DNA from: JALYUM01 sp036688685
GTDB taxonomy: Bacteria; Pseudomonadota; Gammaproteobacteria; Burkholderiales; Burkholderiaceae_D
DNA length: 64,000 bases
Reading direction: 5' to 3'
Assembly (NCBI RefSeq): GCF_036688685.1
Contig: NZ_JAQQPS010000011.1
Coordinates: 124,001 to 188,000 of the forward strand
The notes under the pieces were generated by a model, which did not search any database, was not told where the DNA came from, and was given only the letters and a program-made list of their open reading frames with translations. Shown one piece after another: positions 49,357-58,060 of this stretch (position 1 is the first letter of the stretch; every line of letters begins with the position of its first letter). A program made the translations under genes and the position numbers.

Positions 49357-50660
49357 AATTCGCATTGCACCAGACAAGCATGAAACTACATATTCAAAAC
49401 GGGCGCCTGATCGACCCGGCCAACGGCATCGACGCCGTGCGCGATCTGTTCATCGATGGCGGTGTCATCGCCGCCATCGGCACGGCGCCGGCCGGCTTCA
49501 ACGCCGAACGCGTGATCGACGCCACCGGCCTCGTGGTCGCGCCGGGCCTGGTCGATTTGTCGGCGCGCCTGCGCGAGCCCGGCTACGAATTCAAGGCCAC
49601 GCTCGAGTCCGAGATGCTGGCCGCGATGCAGGGCGGCGTGACGTCGCTGGTGTGCCCGCCCGACACCGACCCGGTGCTCGACGAGCCGGGCCTGGTCGAA
49701 ATGCTCAAGCACCGCGCCAGAAACCTGCACCAGGCGCACGTGCATCCGCTCGGCGCGCTCACGGTCGGCCTGAAAGGCGTCGCCTTGACCGAGATGGCCG
49801 AACTGACCGAAGCCGGCTGCATTGGCTTTTCGCAGGCCGAGGTGCCGATCGAAGACACCAACGTGCTGCTGCGCGCGCTGCAGTACGCGAACACCTTCGG
49901 CTACACGGTCTGGCTGCGTCCCCAGGACGCCCACATCGGTGCCGGCGGCATTGCCCATGCCGGCCCGCTGGCGTCGCGCCTGGGTCTGTCCGGCGTGCCG
50001 GTGATGGCCGAGACCATCGCCCTGCACACCATCTTTGAATTGGTGCGCGCCACCGGCGCACGCGTGCACCTGTGCCGCCTGTCGTCGGCGGCCGGCCTGG
50101 AGCTGGTGCGCGCGGCCAAAAAAGAGGGCTTGCCCGTGACCTGCGACGTCGGCGTGCACCACCTGCACATGACCGACGCCGACATCGGCTTCTTCGACTC
50201 CAACGCGCGACTGACGCCGCCGCTGCGCGCCCAGCGCGACCGCGATGCGATCCGCGCCGGCCTGCTCGACGGCACCGTGGACGCGGTTTGTTCCGACCAC
50301 ACACCGGTCGACGACGACGAAAAGCTGCTGCCGTTCGGCGAAGCGTCGCCTGGCGCCACCGGCCTGGAACTGCTGCTCTCGCTGATGCTGAAATGGGCCG
50401 ATGATCAACACGACCCTGCGGCGCTGTCGCGCGCGCTGGCCAAAGTGAGCATCGACGCGGCGCGCGTGGCGGGCCTGCCGGCCGGCGACCTGGCCGTCGG
50501 TAACGCCGCCGACGTGGTGCTGTTCGACCCGAATGCACGCTGGCTGGTGAATGGCGCCGCGCTGGCCAGCCAAGGCAAGCACACGCCCTTCCTCGGCTAC
50601 GAACTGGCCGGGCAGGTACGCGCCACCATCGTCGCCGGCCGGGTCGCGTTCGAGCGCTGA
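49353..50660 (+). CDS. pyrC': Dihydroorotase-like subunit PyrC' (metal site degenerate)
   Basis: 435 residues. AGGTGG precedes the ATG at 49353, which overlaps the pyrB stop; ATG 49380 (MKLHIQNGRL) is the alternative start. Amidohydrolase fold with the dihydroorotase pattern GLVDLxxRLREPG, but the zinc His-x-His is Ser-Ala-Arg (residues 70-72, 49560-49568). CDVGVHHLHMTD and VCSDHTPVD are kept. In Pseudomonas-type pyrBC' operons an inactive dihydroorotase homologue is needed to assemble aspartate carbamoyltransferase, and this gene fits that role. A true dihydroorotase should be elsewhere in the genome. Confidence 0.9.
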   Translation: MKFALHQTSMKLHIQNGRLIDPANGIDAVRDLFIDGGVIAAIGTAPAGFNAERVIDATGLVVAPGLVDLSARLREPGYEFKATLESEMLAAMQGGVTSLVCPPDTDPVLDEPGLVEMLKHRARNLHQAHVHPLGALTVGLKGVALTEMAELTEAGCIGFSQAEVPIEDTNVLLRALQYANTFGYTVWLRPQDAHIGAGGIAHAGPLASRLGLSGVPVMAETIALHTIFELVRATGARVHLCRLSSAAGLELVRAAKKEGLPVTCDVGVHHLHMTDADIGFFDSNARLTPPLRAQRDRDAIRAGLLDGTVDAVCSDHTPVDDDEKLLPFGEASPGATGLELLLSLMLKWADDQHDPAALSRALAKVSIDAARVAGLPAGDLAVGNAADVVLFDPNARWLVNGAALASQGKHTPFLGYELAGQVRATIVAGRVAFER

Positions 50661-50669
50661 TCAGCCACT

Positions 50670-51422
50670 TTGCGCTTCACAACCTCCCTGCGTCTGGCGC
50701 GCATTGGCGTGCACCTGGCGCTGGGCCTGGCCACCTGCGCGCTGGTCTTTCCGTGGGCCTCGCCGGCGCTGCGGGGACGTATCGTGCGGCGCTGGTCGCG
50801 CGCTCTGCTGCACATTTTTCGGGTGCAGCTCGAGCCTGCTGCCGGCGTGCCCGCCCTGGGCCACGCGCTGGTGGCGGCCAATCACGTCTCGTGGCTGGAT
50901 ATCTTCGTTATCAATGCATATCACCCGTGCCGCTTCGTCGCCAAGGCCGAGATCCGCGCATGGCCGGTGCTGGGCTGGCTCGCCTACAAGGCCGGCACCG
51001 TGTTCATTGCACGCGGCAGCCGGCGTGAACTGCGGCTGATCTTCAAGGGCATCGTCGAGGCGCTGCACGACGGCGAGCGCGTCGCGTTTTTCCCGGAAGG
51101 GACCACCGCGCGCCAAGGCAGCCTGCTGCCGTTTCACGCCAACCTGTTCGAGGCGGCGATCGATGCGCAGGTGGCGCTGCAGCCGTATGCGCTTTCTTAC
51201 GTGGATGACCAAGGCTTGCCGCATGCGTCGATCGACTACCTCGACGACACCACGTTCGGGCAAAGTATCCGGATGATTCTGAGCGGGCCGCCGGTGCGGG
51301 CGCGCTTGACGTGCCTGGCGCCGATCGACGCACAGGGCGCGCACCGGCGCGACCTGGCGCAGGCGACGCAGGCAGCGGTGGAGGCGGCGCTGTCGGACGT
51401 TGTTAGTACCGATTCCCGATAG
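50670..51422 (+). CDS. 1-acyl-sn-glycerol-3-phosphate acyltransferase-like protein
   Basis: 250 residues from a TTG at 50670, 9 bases after pyrC'. N-terminal hydrophobic segment (about 8-32), then the acyltransferase block NHVSWLD (His/Asp catalytic pair) and FPEGTTARQGSLLPFHANLFEAA. PlsC/LPLAT family enzymes transfer acyl chains to lysophospholipids at the membrane. A second family member lies at 59553-60278. The start codon is uncertain. Confidence 0.88.
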   Translation: MRFTTSLRLARIGVHLALGLATCALVFPWASPALRGRIVRRWSRALLHIFRVQLEPAAGVPALGHALVAANHVSWLDIFVINAYHPCRFVAKAEIRAWPVLGWLAYKAGTVFIARGSRRELRLIFKGIVEALHDGERVAFFPEGTTARQGSLLPFHANLFEAAIDAQVALQPYALSYVDDQGLPHASIDYLDDTTFGQSIRMILSGPPVRARLTCLAPIDAQGAHRRDLAQATQAAVEAALSDVVSTDSR

Positions 51423-51425
51423 ACC

Positions 51426-51517
51426 GTCGCCCTCGCGAAGGCGGGGGCTATGCCATCCAAGATCAACGATAACACTGACCGGAGGTGCTATGGGTCCCCG
51501 CCTGCGCGGGGATGACG
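51426..51517. repeat. Pair of inverted REP-like palindromes
   Basis: One copy (51426-51452) reads GTCGCCCTCGCGAAGGCGGGGG and the second (51490-51517), inverted, contains CCCCGC-CTGC-GCGGGG followed by ATGACG. They face each other 37 bp apart between convergent genes, like a small BIME. Related to 31133-31163. Confidence 0.7.
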
Positions 51518-51540
51518 AGGTGGTGGATGAAACGTCGCGC

Positions 51541-52386
51541 TTACTTTTTCCCACCCGCCTTCAAATACTCAGGACAATCCACCTGCAACAGCGTCCGGTC
51601 GTCCAGGCAAACCGCACTGAGCTTCCCGCCCCAGACGCAGCCGCTGTCGACCCCCAGTAAATTCGGCCGCATCAACAGTCCCAGCGCCGACCAGTGCCCG
51701 AACGCCACGGTGATATCCGCCGTTTTCCGGCCCGCCAGATCGAACCACGGGACCAGATTCGACCCCGGCGGCCCGGCATCGCTTTCCTTGTGCGCGAAAT
51801 CCATTGTGCCGTCCGGCGCGCACAGGCGCATGCGCGTGAGGGCGTTGACGATGCAGCGGATGCGTTCGGTGCCGGTCAAGGTGTCGCTCCAGCGCGCCGG
51901 CAGGTTGCCGTACATCGTCGCCAGAAAATCGATCCAGCCCGGACCGCGCAGCACGGCCTGCACTTCGCCGGCCAGTTGCATGGTCTGCATCGGCGTCCAT
52001 TGCGGCGCCACGCCGGCGTGCACGAGCAGGCAGCCGGCAGCCATGATGGCCATCGGACGCATGCGCAGCCAGGCGACCAGTTCGTCGCGGTCGGGCGCGG
52101 CCAATATCTCGTCGAGCGTGTCGGAGCGACTGGCCGACTGGGCGCCGCTGGCCACCGCCAGCAAATGCAGGTCGTGGTTGCCCAGCAGCGCCTCAACGCG
52201 CCCGCCGCTTTCGGTTTGCCATTGCTTCAGGTCGCGCAGGGCCTGCAGCGATTGCGGGCCGCGGTTGATCAGGTCACCCACGAACATGATGCTGGCGTCG
52301 CCGCCGGCATCGACGCCGATCTGGTCCACCAGCAAGCGTGCTTCGTGGGCACACCCCTGCAGGTCGCCGATAACGTAAGTCCTCAT
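51541..52386 (-). CDS. apaH: Symmetrical bis(5'-nucleosyl)-tetraphosphatase
   Basis: 281 residues from the ATG at 52386 (MRTYVIGDLQGC); a start at 52407 would add seven. Calcineurin-like phosphoesterase motifs GDLQGC, VGDLINRGPQS, LLGNHDLHLLA, and HAGVAPQW later in the chain. It hydrolyses Ap4A to two ADP. Single gene on the minus strand. The 217 bp to the next gene contain a TACAAT hexamer at 52521-52526, possibly a -10 for the glycosyltransferase. Confidence 0.95.
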   Translation of the reverse strand: MRTYVIGDLQGCAHEARLLVDQIGVDAGGDASIMFVGDLINRGPQSLQALRDLKQWQTESGGRVEALLGNHDLHLLAVASGAQSASRSDTLDEILAAPDRDELVAWLRMRPMAIMAAGCLLVHAGVAPQWTPMQTMQLAGEVQAVLRGPGWIDFLATMYGNLPARWSDTLTGTERIRCIVNALTRMRLCAPDGTMDFAHKESDAGPPGSNLVPWFDLAGRKTADITVAFGHWSALGLLMRPNLLGVDSGCVWGGKLSAVCLDDRTLLQVDCPEYLKAGGKK

Positions 52387-52603
52387 GGTGCGGTTTTCAC
52401 TTTGCATCCTCGATTGAATAAAACGGCTGAGCCGTAAACGCCTATTTTAAGCGCGATCGCACAATACCCGCGCCTGCCGCGATGCATCATGACAGGGCGG
52501 TTTCCACGAGGCGATTCCGGTACAATCAAACCGAGACCAGGGCCAGGCATGCAGGGTGAAGGGTCACTCCCGATGATTGCGCGGAAAACTACAAAGACGA
52601 ATC

Positions 52604-53698
52604 ATGTTTTCATTCCTGGTCAGCTTTATTTCGTCCGCCCTTCTGACATTACTCGTCATTAAGCAGGCCAGGCTGCATCGGCGCGCACTTGATGCCGATT
52701 TTGACGCGGTGCAAAAAGTCCATGTCCATCCGGTCGCCCGCATCGGCGGCTTGCCGATTTTTCTGGCGGTCGGAATTTCCACTGCTATTTCCATCTGGCG
52801 GGTACCGGCACTGGGCCATTGGACATTTTCCCTGTTGGTCTGCTCGTCCATCGCTTTTATCGGCGGTATCGTCGAGGACTACACGGGCACGGTGCGTGCA
52901 TCGCGCCGCCTGATTTTGACGATGATCGCCGCCTGGCTCGGCTATATCCTGCTCGATGCCAGGCTGGGAAGGATCGATCTGCCGTTTGGATCGATCGCCA
53001 TCACCGCATCCTGGCTGGTGTTGCCCATTACAATACTGGCGGTGGCCGGGATCGCCAATGCCGTCAATATTATCGACGGATTCAATGGCCTGGCCAGCGT
53101 GGTGACGATCTGCATGTTCATTTCATTGGCGTGTGTCGCATGGCAGGTGGGCGATGTATTCGTCCTGGTAACGGCGTTGATGGTGGCCGGCGCCACCGCT
53201 GGATTCCTCATCTGGAATTACCCGCTGGGATTGATTTTTTTGGGCGATGGCGGCGCCTACTTTATCGGTTTCATGCTGGGCGAATTGGCCCTGCTGCTGG
53301 TGATGCGCAATCCCCAGGTGTCGACCTGGTACGCTGCCTTATTGCTGATCTATCCTGCATTCGAAACGCTGTTTTCTGCATGGCGCCGCATGTTTGTGCG
53401 GGGCAAATCCCCGGCCATGCCAGATGGTATTCACTTGCATAGTTTGATATTTCGGCGCATTGTTCAATGGACCGTCGGCCGAAAAGAAGCGCGTGCACTG
53501 ATGCGCCGGAACTCACTGACTTCGCCTTACTTGTGGCTGTTTTCTTTGACGGCGGTTATCCCTGCGACGATGTTTTGGCGCGACACCAGTGTATTGATAT
53601 GCTGCTGTCTATTGTTCATGATCAGCTACATCTGGTTGTACGCACGTATTGTCCGATTTAAGTCGCCGCGCTGGCTTATCTTTAGAAAAAAGAAGTGA
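52604..53698 (+). CDS. WecA/MraY-family undecaprenyl-phosphate sugar-1-phosphate transferase
   Basis: 364 residues from the ATG at 52604; an upstream in-frame start at 52577 is possible. About ten membrane helices. Family motifs in cytoplasmic loops: HPVARIGGLPIFLAVG, GGIVEDYTG (the DD pair is ED here), NAVNIIDGFNGLA, LGLIFLGDGGAYFIGF and the His-rich HLHSLIFRR. It attaches a sugar-1-phosphate to undecaprenyl phosphate, starting O-antigen or exopolysaccharide synthesis. Sugar not predictable. No other glycan-cluster genes adjoin except H-NS and the phosphomannomutase downstream. Confidence 0.88.
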   Translation: MFSFLVSFISSALLTLLVIKQARLHRRALDADFDAVQKVHVHPVARIGGLPIFLAVGISTAISIWRVPALGHWTFSLLVCSSIAFIGGIVEDYTGTVRASRRLILTMIAAWLGYILLDARLGRIDLPFGSIAITASWLVLPITILAVAGIANAVNIIDGFNGLASVVTICMFISLACVAWQVGDVFVLVTALMVAGATAGFLIWNYPLGLIFLGDGGAYFIGFMLGELALLLVMRNPQVSTWYAALLLIYPAFETLFSAWRRMFVRGKSPAMPDGIHLHSLIFRRIVQWTVGRKEARALMRRNSLTSPYLWLFSLTAVIPATMFWRDTSVLICCCLLFMISYIWLYARIVRFKSPRWLIFRKKK

Positions 53699-53787
53699 TG
53701 TAAAGTATTTTGTTCGAGTTTGTAGTATATTGCGACAATTAGTGAGAATTCACTTAAACTGTTTCAACCACTACTTCTAAAGGAACC

Positions 53788-54099
53788 ATGATGGATCTGT
53801 CGAATATGTCCGTAGGCGACCTGCGTAATCTGCAGGAACAAATCAAGCAAGAAATGAAGCAGCGCGAGCACCAGGAAGTGTCGAAAGCCCGTGAACAGAT
53901 CCTGGCAATTGCCCAAAGCGTTGGCGTGCCACTGAAAGACCTGATGGCATCGGCAAAAGTATCGAAGCAAGGTACCGTTGCAGTGCGGTTCCGTCATCCA
54001 GATAATGCAGCCCAGCAGTGGACCGGCCGCGGCCGTCAACCTAAATGGGTCAAGGAATGGGTCGAAGGCGGTAAATCGATCGACAAGCTGCGCGTTTAA
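53788..54099 (+). CDS. H-NS family nucleoid-associated protein
   Basis: 103 residues. Two ATGs in tandem; AAAGGA (53779-53784) favours the second (53791) by spacing. The N-terminal half is a dimerising coiled coil (LRNLQEQIKQEMKQREHQE). The C-terminal DNA-binding domain carries the core motif TGRGRQPKWVKEW. BpH3/MvaT-like silencers of AT-rich genes share this design in Betaproteobacteria. Monocistronic. Confidence 0.93.
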   Translation: MMDLSNMSVGDLRNLQEQIKQEMKQREHQEVSKAREQILAIAQSVGVPLKDLMASAKVSKQGTVAVRFRHPDNAAQQWTGRGRQPKWVKEWVEGGKSIDKLRV

Positions 54100-54115
54100 G
54101 TCTGGATTAAGCTTT

Positions 54116-54156
54116 ATTGCAACCTGGTATTATCTATGTTGGTAATAAGTTGCAAT
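54116..54156. repeat. Inverted repeat downstream of the H-NS gene
   Basis: ATTGCAAC (54116-54123) and GTTGCAAT (54149-54156) form an 8-bp stem around an AT-rich loop, 16 bp after the H-NS stop. No T-run follows; it may be a terminator-like or protein-binding palindrome. Confidence 0.5.
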
Positions 54157-54209
54157 TAAGTTATTAAGACGACGGCGAGATGAAACGCTCGCTGTTGTGT
54201 CAGTGCAGG

Positions 54210-54253
54210 CGGCAAGCACGCGGGTCCACATTCCCTCTGGACCCCGCTTGCCG
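54210..54253. promoter_or_regulatory. Long GC-rich hairpin before the phosphomannomutase gene
   Basis: CGGCAAGC (54210-54217) pairs with GCTTGCCG (54246-54253), and GCGGGTCCA (54220-54228) pairs with TGGACC(C)CGC (54238-54247) with small bulges. TACAAT (54255-54260) follows at once and could be a -10 element; its -35 is poor. The hairpin could terminate upstream transcription or shape the leader of the next gene. Confidence 0.45.
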
Positions 54254-54365
54254 TTACAATACCTACTTCCGTTTTTCTTCATTCTGGCGCACACAATCAT
54301 TGAATCGCTTTGCCGGCATCATCGGCGTGGGCATCGATGCACGCCGATACTCCGAGGTTCATACT

Positions 54366-55748
54366 ATGGTTGCCCTTTCCAAGACGATTTTTAAAGCCTA
54401 CGACATCCGCGGCGTGATTGATAAAACCCTCGACGATGGCATCGCCCACGCCATCGGCCAGGCCTTCGGCCGCGCCGCGCTGGCCAAAGGCGAACGCACC
54501 GTCATCATCGGCCGCGACGGTCGCCTGTCCGGCCCATCGCTGACTGCGGCGCTGGCCAAGGGCCTGCAGTCGGCCGGCGTTGACGTGATCGACCTGGGCA
54601 TGGTCGCCACGCCGATGGTGTATTACGCAACCAACGTCCTGGCCGCGCGCTCGGGCATCATGGTCACAGGCAGCCACAACCCGCCCGACTACAACGGTTT
54701 CAAGATGGTCCTGGCCAGCGAAGCGATTCACGGCACCACGATCACCGCCCTGCATGACGACATCGCCGCCAACGACGGCGATACGGCCGCCACTGCAGGT
54801 ACGTACACCACCTACGACATCCGTGCCGAATACATCGGCCGCATCATCGACGACGTCAAGATCGCCCGCCCGATCAAGATTGCGGTCGACTGCGGCAACG
54901 GCGTGGCCGGCGCGTTCGCGGGCGACCTGTTCCGCGGCATGGGCTGCGACGTCATCGAACTGTTCTGCGAAGTCGATGGCACCTTCCCGAATCACCACCC
55001 GGACCCGGCCCACCCTGAAAACCTGCAGGACCTGATTAAGTGCCTGCAACAGACCGATGCCGAAATCGGTATCGCGTTCGACGGCGACGGCGACCGCCTG
55101 GGCGTGGTCACCAAGAATGGCCAGATCATCTATCCTGACCGCCAGATGATGCTGTTCGCGGCCGACGTTTTATCGCGCAATCCTGGCGCCGAGATTCTGT
55201 ACGACGTCAAATGCACGCGCCACCTGGGCCCGTGGATTGCGAAGCACGGTGGCAAGCCGCTGATGTGGAAAACCGGCCACTCGCTGGTGAAAGCCAAATT
55301 GCGCGAAACCGGCAGCCCGCTGGGCGGCGAAATGAGCGGCCACATCTTCTTCAAGGACCGCTGGTACGGTTTTGACGACGGCCTGTATTCCGGCGCGCGC
55401 CTGCTGGAACTGCTCACGCGCGAGGCCGATCCGTCGGCGCTGCTCAATTCCCTGCCGATGTCGGACAGCACCCCCGAACTGCACCTGCACCTGAACGAAG
55501 GCGAGAACGTCGCCATCATCGAGCACCTGCGCACCCACGCGACTTTCCCGGGTTCGGACAGCGTCAATGACATCGACGGCCTGCGCGTCGAGTACCCGGA
55601 CGGCTTTGGCCTGGCCCGTTCGTCGAACACGACGCCGGTGGTGGTGATGCGCTTCGAAGCCGAAACGCCGGCAGCGCTGGCGCGGATCCAGGGCGACTTC
55701 CGCCGCGTGATCCTGGCCGCGAAGCCCGACGCCGCGCTGCCGTTCTAA
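54366..55748 (+). CDS. Phosphomannomutase/phosphoglucomutase
   Basis: 460 residues from the ATG at 54366 (MVALSKTIFKAYDIRGV). Alpha-D-phosphohexomutase with four domains: phosphoserine loop MVTGSHNPPDYNGFK, metal loop AFDGDGDRLGVV, sugar loop GGEMSGHIFFKDRWYGFDDG and a C-terminal phosphate loop (RSSNTTPVVVMRFE). It interconverts hexose-6- and hexose-1-phosphates for LPS and exopolysaccharide precursors, as AlgC does. It is 3 bases before waaC, so an LPS operon. Confidence 0.94.
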   Translation: MVALSKTIFKAYDIRGVIDKTLDDGIAHAIGQAFGRAALAKGERTVIIGRDGRLSGPSLTAALAKGLQSAGVDVIDLGMVATPMVYYATNVLAARSGIMVTGSHNPPDYNGFKMVLASEAIHGTTITALHDDIAANDGDTAATAGTYTTYDIRAEYIGRIIDDVKIARPIKIAVDCGNGVAGAFAGDLFRGMGCDVIELFCEVDGTFPNHHPDPAHPENLQDLIKCLQQTDAEIGIAFDGDGDRLGVVTKNGQIIYPDRQMMLFAADVLSRNPGAEILYDVKCTRHLGPWIAKHGGKPLMWKTGHSLVKAKLRETGSPLGGEMSGHIFFKDRWYGFDDGLYSGARLLELLTREADPSALLNSLPMSDSTPELHLHLNEGENVAIIEHLRTHATFPGSDSVNDIDGLRVEYPDGFGLARSSNTTPVVVMRFEAETPAALARIQGDFRRVILAAKPDAALPF

Positions 55749-55751
55749 GCT

Positions 55752-56756
55752 TTGACGCAGTTCTTGAAAATCCTTCTGGTGCGGGTGTCGTCCCTGGGCG
55801 ATGTGCTGCACAACCTGCCCATGGTGGCCGATATCCTGGCCCACCATCCTGGCGCCCAGGTCGACTGGGTGGTGGAGGAGGGCTATGTCAGCCTGGTGCG
55901 CCTCAATCCGCATGTGCACCGGGTGATTCCGTTTGCGCTGCGGCGCTGGAGGAAGGGTCTGAGCGATCCTGCCACCCGCGCCGAAGTCAGGCAGTTCTGG
56001 CGCCTGCTCCGCGAAGAACGCTACGACTACGTGTTCGATACCCAGGGCTTGCTCAAGACCGGGATCATCATGGGCTGCGCGCGCCTGGCGGCGGGCGGTC
56101 AAAAAATCGGCATGGCCAATGGCGGTGAAGACTCCGGCTACGAAGGCCTGTCGCGCCTGTTCCATTCAAAAAGCGTCTACCTGCCGCCGCGCACCCACGC
56201 GGTCGCGCGCGCTCGCCTTGTGGCGGCCAACGCGCTGGGCTACCGCATCGACAGCGCGCCCGATTTCGGCCTGCCTGCGCCGGCTGCGGTGACACGCCCG
56301 GACTGGATGCCCGCCGAACCGTACGCGGTGTTCTTTCACGGCACCGCGCGTGACGCCAAGAAGTGGGCGCCGGCCAACTGGATCGCCATCGGCGCGCAAC
56401 TGGCGCCGATGACGATCCTGCTGCCATGGGGCTCGGCGCAGGAAAAGGCCGAAGCCGAGCAGCTTGCAGCAGCGCTGCCGAACGCGCGCCTGCTGCCGAA
56501 ACTGTCGATGGATGAAGCCGTCACGCTGGCGCGCTGCGCGGGCCTGGTGATTGGCGTCGACACCGGCCTGACCCATATCGCCGCGGCCTTCCTGCGTCCG
56601 ACCGTGGAGCTGTATTGCGACTCGGCGCGCTGGAAAACCGAGGGCAACTGGTCGGACCGCATCATCAACCTGGGCGACGCCGGCGCGCCGCCTTCAGTGG
56701 CCGAGGTGCAGGCCGCGATCGCGCAGCTGGTCGCGCGCGGTTTTCCGTCACCATGA
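55752..56756 (+). CDS. waaC: Lipopolysaccharide heptosyltransferase I
   Basis: 334 residues with a TTG start at 55752. GT9 family: KILLVRVSSLGDVLHNLPMV at the N-terminus, DWVVEEGYVSLV, FDTQGLLKTG, FFHGTARDAKKWAPANW, and VIGVDTGLTHIAAAF at the ADP-heptose site. It adds the first heptose to Kdo of the inner core. The gmhB heptose phosphatase at 60300 makes its donor. The stop overlaps the waaA start. Confidence 0.94.
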   Translation: MTQFLKILLVRVSSLGDVLHNLPMVADILAHHPGAQVDWVVEEGYVSLVRLNPHVHRVIPFALRRWRKGLSDPATRAEVRQFWRLLREERYDYVFDTQGLLKTGIIMGCARLAAGGQKIGMANGGEDSGYEGLSRLFHSKSVYLPPRTHAVARARLVAANALGYRIDSAPDFGLPAPAAVTRPDWMPAEPYAVFFHGTARDAKKWAPANWIAIGAQLAPMTILLPWGSAQEKAEAEQLAAALPNARLLPKLSMDEAVTLARCAGLVIGVDTGLTHIAAAFLRPTVELYCDSARWKTEGNWSDRIINLGDAGAPPSVAEVQAAIAQLVARGFPSP

Positions 56757-58012
56757 TGGGCATCCTGTACTCCCTCATGTGGTGTTTGGCGCTGCCGCTG
56801 GTGCTGGCGCGCCTGTGGTGGCGCGGCCGCAAGGAGCCGGGCTATCGCGGCCACTGGGGCGAACGGCTCGGCGTCTACGGCCCACGGGCCGCCGCCATGC
56901 CCACCATCTGGCTGCACGCCGTGTCGGTGGGCGAGACGCGCGCCGCCGAACCGCTGGTCGATGCGCTGCTCGCGGCCTGGCCGGAGCACCGCATCCTGCT
57001 CACGCACATGACGCCGACCGGCCGCGCCACCGGCGCGCAACTGTTCGCCAAACATGGCGCGCGCTTCATCCAGTCCTATCTGCCGTACGACCTCGGCATC
57101 CTGGTGCGGCGCTTCCTGCGCCACTTCACACCGCGCCTGTGCATGCTGATGGAGACCGAAGTGTGGCCGAACCTGATCGCCACCTGCGCCGAACAAGGCG
57201 TCCCGGTCGCGCTGGTCAATGCCCGCCTGTCGGAAAGGTCACTGCGGCGCGGCCAGCGCTTCGGCAGCCTGATGACGAATGCGGCGCGCGGCATCACGCT
57301 GGTGGCCGCACAGACCACGGCGGACGCCTTGCGCATTGCGTCGCTCGGTGCGCCTGCTGTGGAAGTGACGGGCAGCATCAAGTTCGACGTGGTGGCGCCG
57401 CCAGCGGCACTTGAACTGGGCGCCTGGCTGCGCGCGCGCATCGGCACCCGTCCCGTGCTGCTGTGCGCCAGCACGCGCGAGGGCGAAGAGGCCTTGATCC
57501 TCGACGCCTGGCGCGCGCAGGACCAGGCGCTGCTGGTCATCGTGCCGCGCCATCCACAGCGCTTCGATGACGTGGCGGCCCTGGTGGCGGCGCGCGGCCT
57601 GTCGCTGGTGCGCCGCTCCGGGTTAAAGCAGGATGATGTCGTTGATGCAGACGTGCTGCTCGGCGACTCGATGGGCGAGATGTTCGCGTACTACGCCGCC
57701 TGCGACTGCGCCTATATCGGCGGCAGCCTGCTGCCGCTGGGCGGCCAGAACCTGATCGAAGCCTGCGCAGTGGGCAAACCGGTCCTGGTCGGCCCGCACA
57801 CCTTCAATTTTTCCCTCGCCACCGAGCAGGCGGTCGACGCCGGTGCCGCGCTGCGCTGTGCGGATGCCGGCGCCATGGTCGCTGCCGCCACCGGCTTGCT
57901 ACAGAACGGCATCGCGCGCGCGCGCATGGGCGAGGCGGCGCTGGCGTTTGCCGGTCAGCATCGTGGCGCCACAGCGCGCACGGTTGAACTGCTACGGCAA
58001 CTGATTCGCTAG
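56753..58012 (+). CDS. waaA: 3-deoxy-D-manno-octulosonic acid (Kdo) transferase
   Basis: 419 residues. The ATG at 56753 overlaps the waaC stop; a second ATG follows at 56756. N-terminal membrane anchor (about 1-20), then GT30 motifs: GYRGHWGERLGVY, WLHAVSVGETRAAEPLV, METEVWPNLI, TGSIKFD, PRHPQRF and GDSMGEMFAYYAACDCAYIGGSLLPLGGQNLIEACAVGKPVLVGP. It transfers Kdo to lipid A precursor at the cytoplasmic face. Confidence 0.95.
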   Translation: MMGILYSLMWCLALPLVLARLWWRGRKEPGYRGHWGERLGVYGPRAAAMPTIWLHAVSVGETRAAEPLVDALLAAWPEHRILLTHMTPTGRATGAQLFAKHGARFIQSYLPYDLGILVRRFLRHFTPRLCMLMETEVWPNLIATCAEQGVPVALVNARLSERSLRRGQRFGSLMTNAARGITLVAAQTTADALRIASLGAPAVEVTGSIKFDVVAPPAALELGAWLRARIGTRPVLLCASTREGEEALILDAWRAQDQALLVIVPRHPQRFDDVAALVAARGLSLVRRSGLKQDDVVDADVLLGDSMGEMFAYYAACDCAYIGGSLLPLGGQNLIEACAVGKPVLVGPHTFNFSLATEQAVDAGAALRCADAGAMVAAATGLLQNGIARARMGEAALAFAGQHRGATARTVELLRQLIR

Positions 58013-58060
58013 TATTTGATACCATGCCAGCTTCGTTGTTTCGCCCATGAAGGGGGTCGC

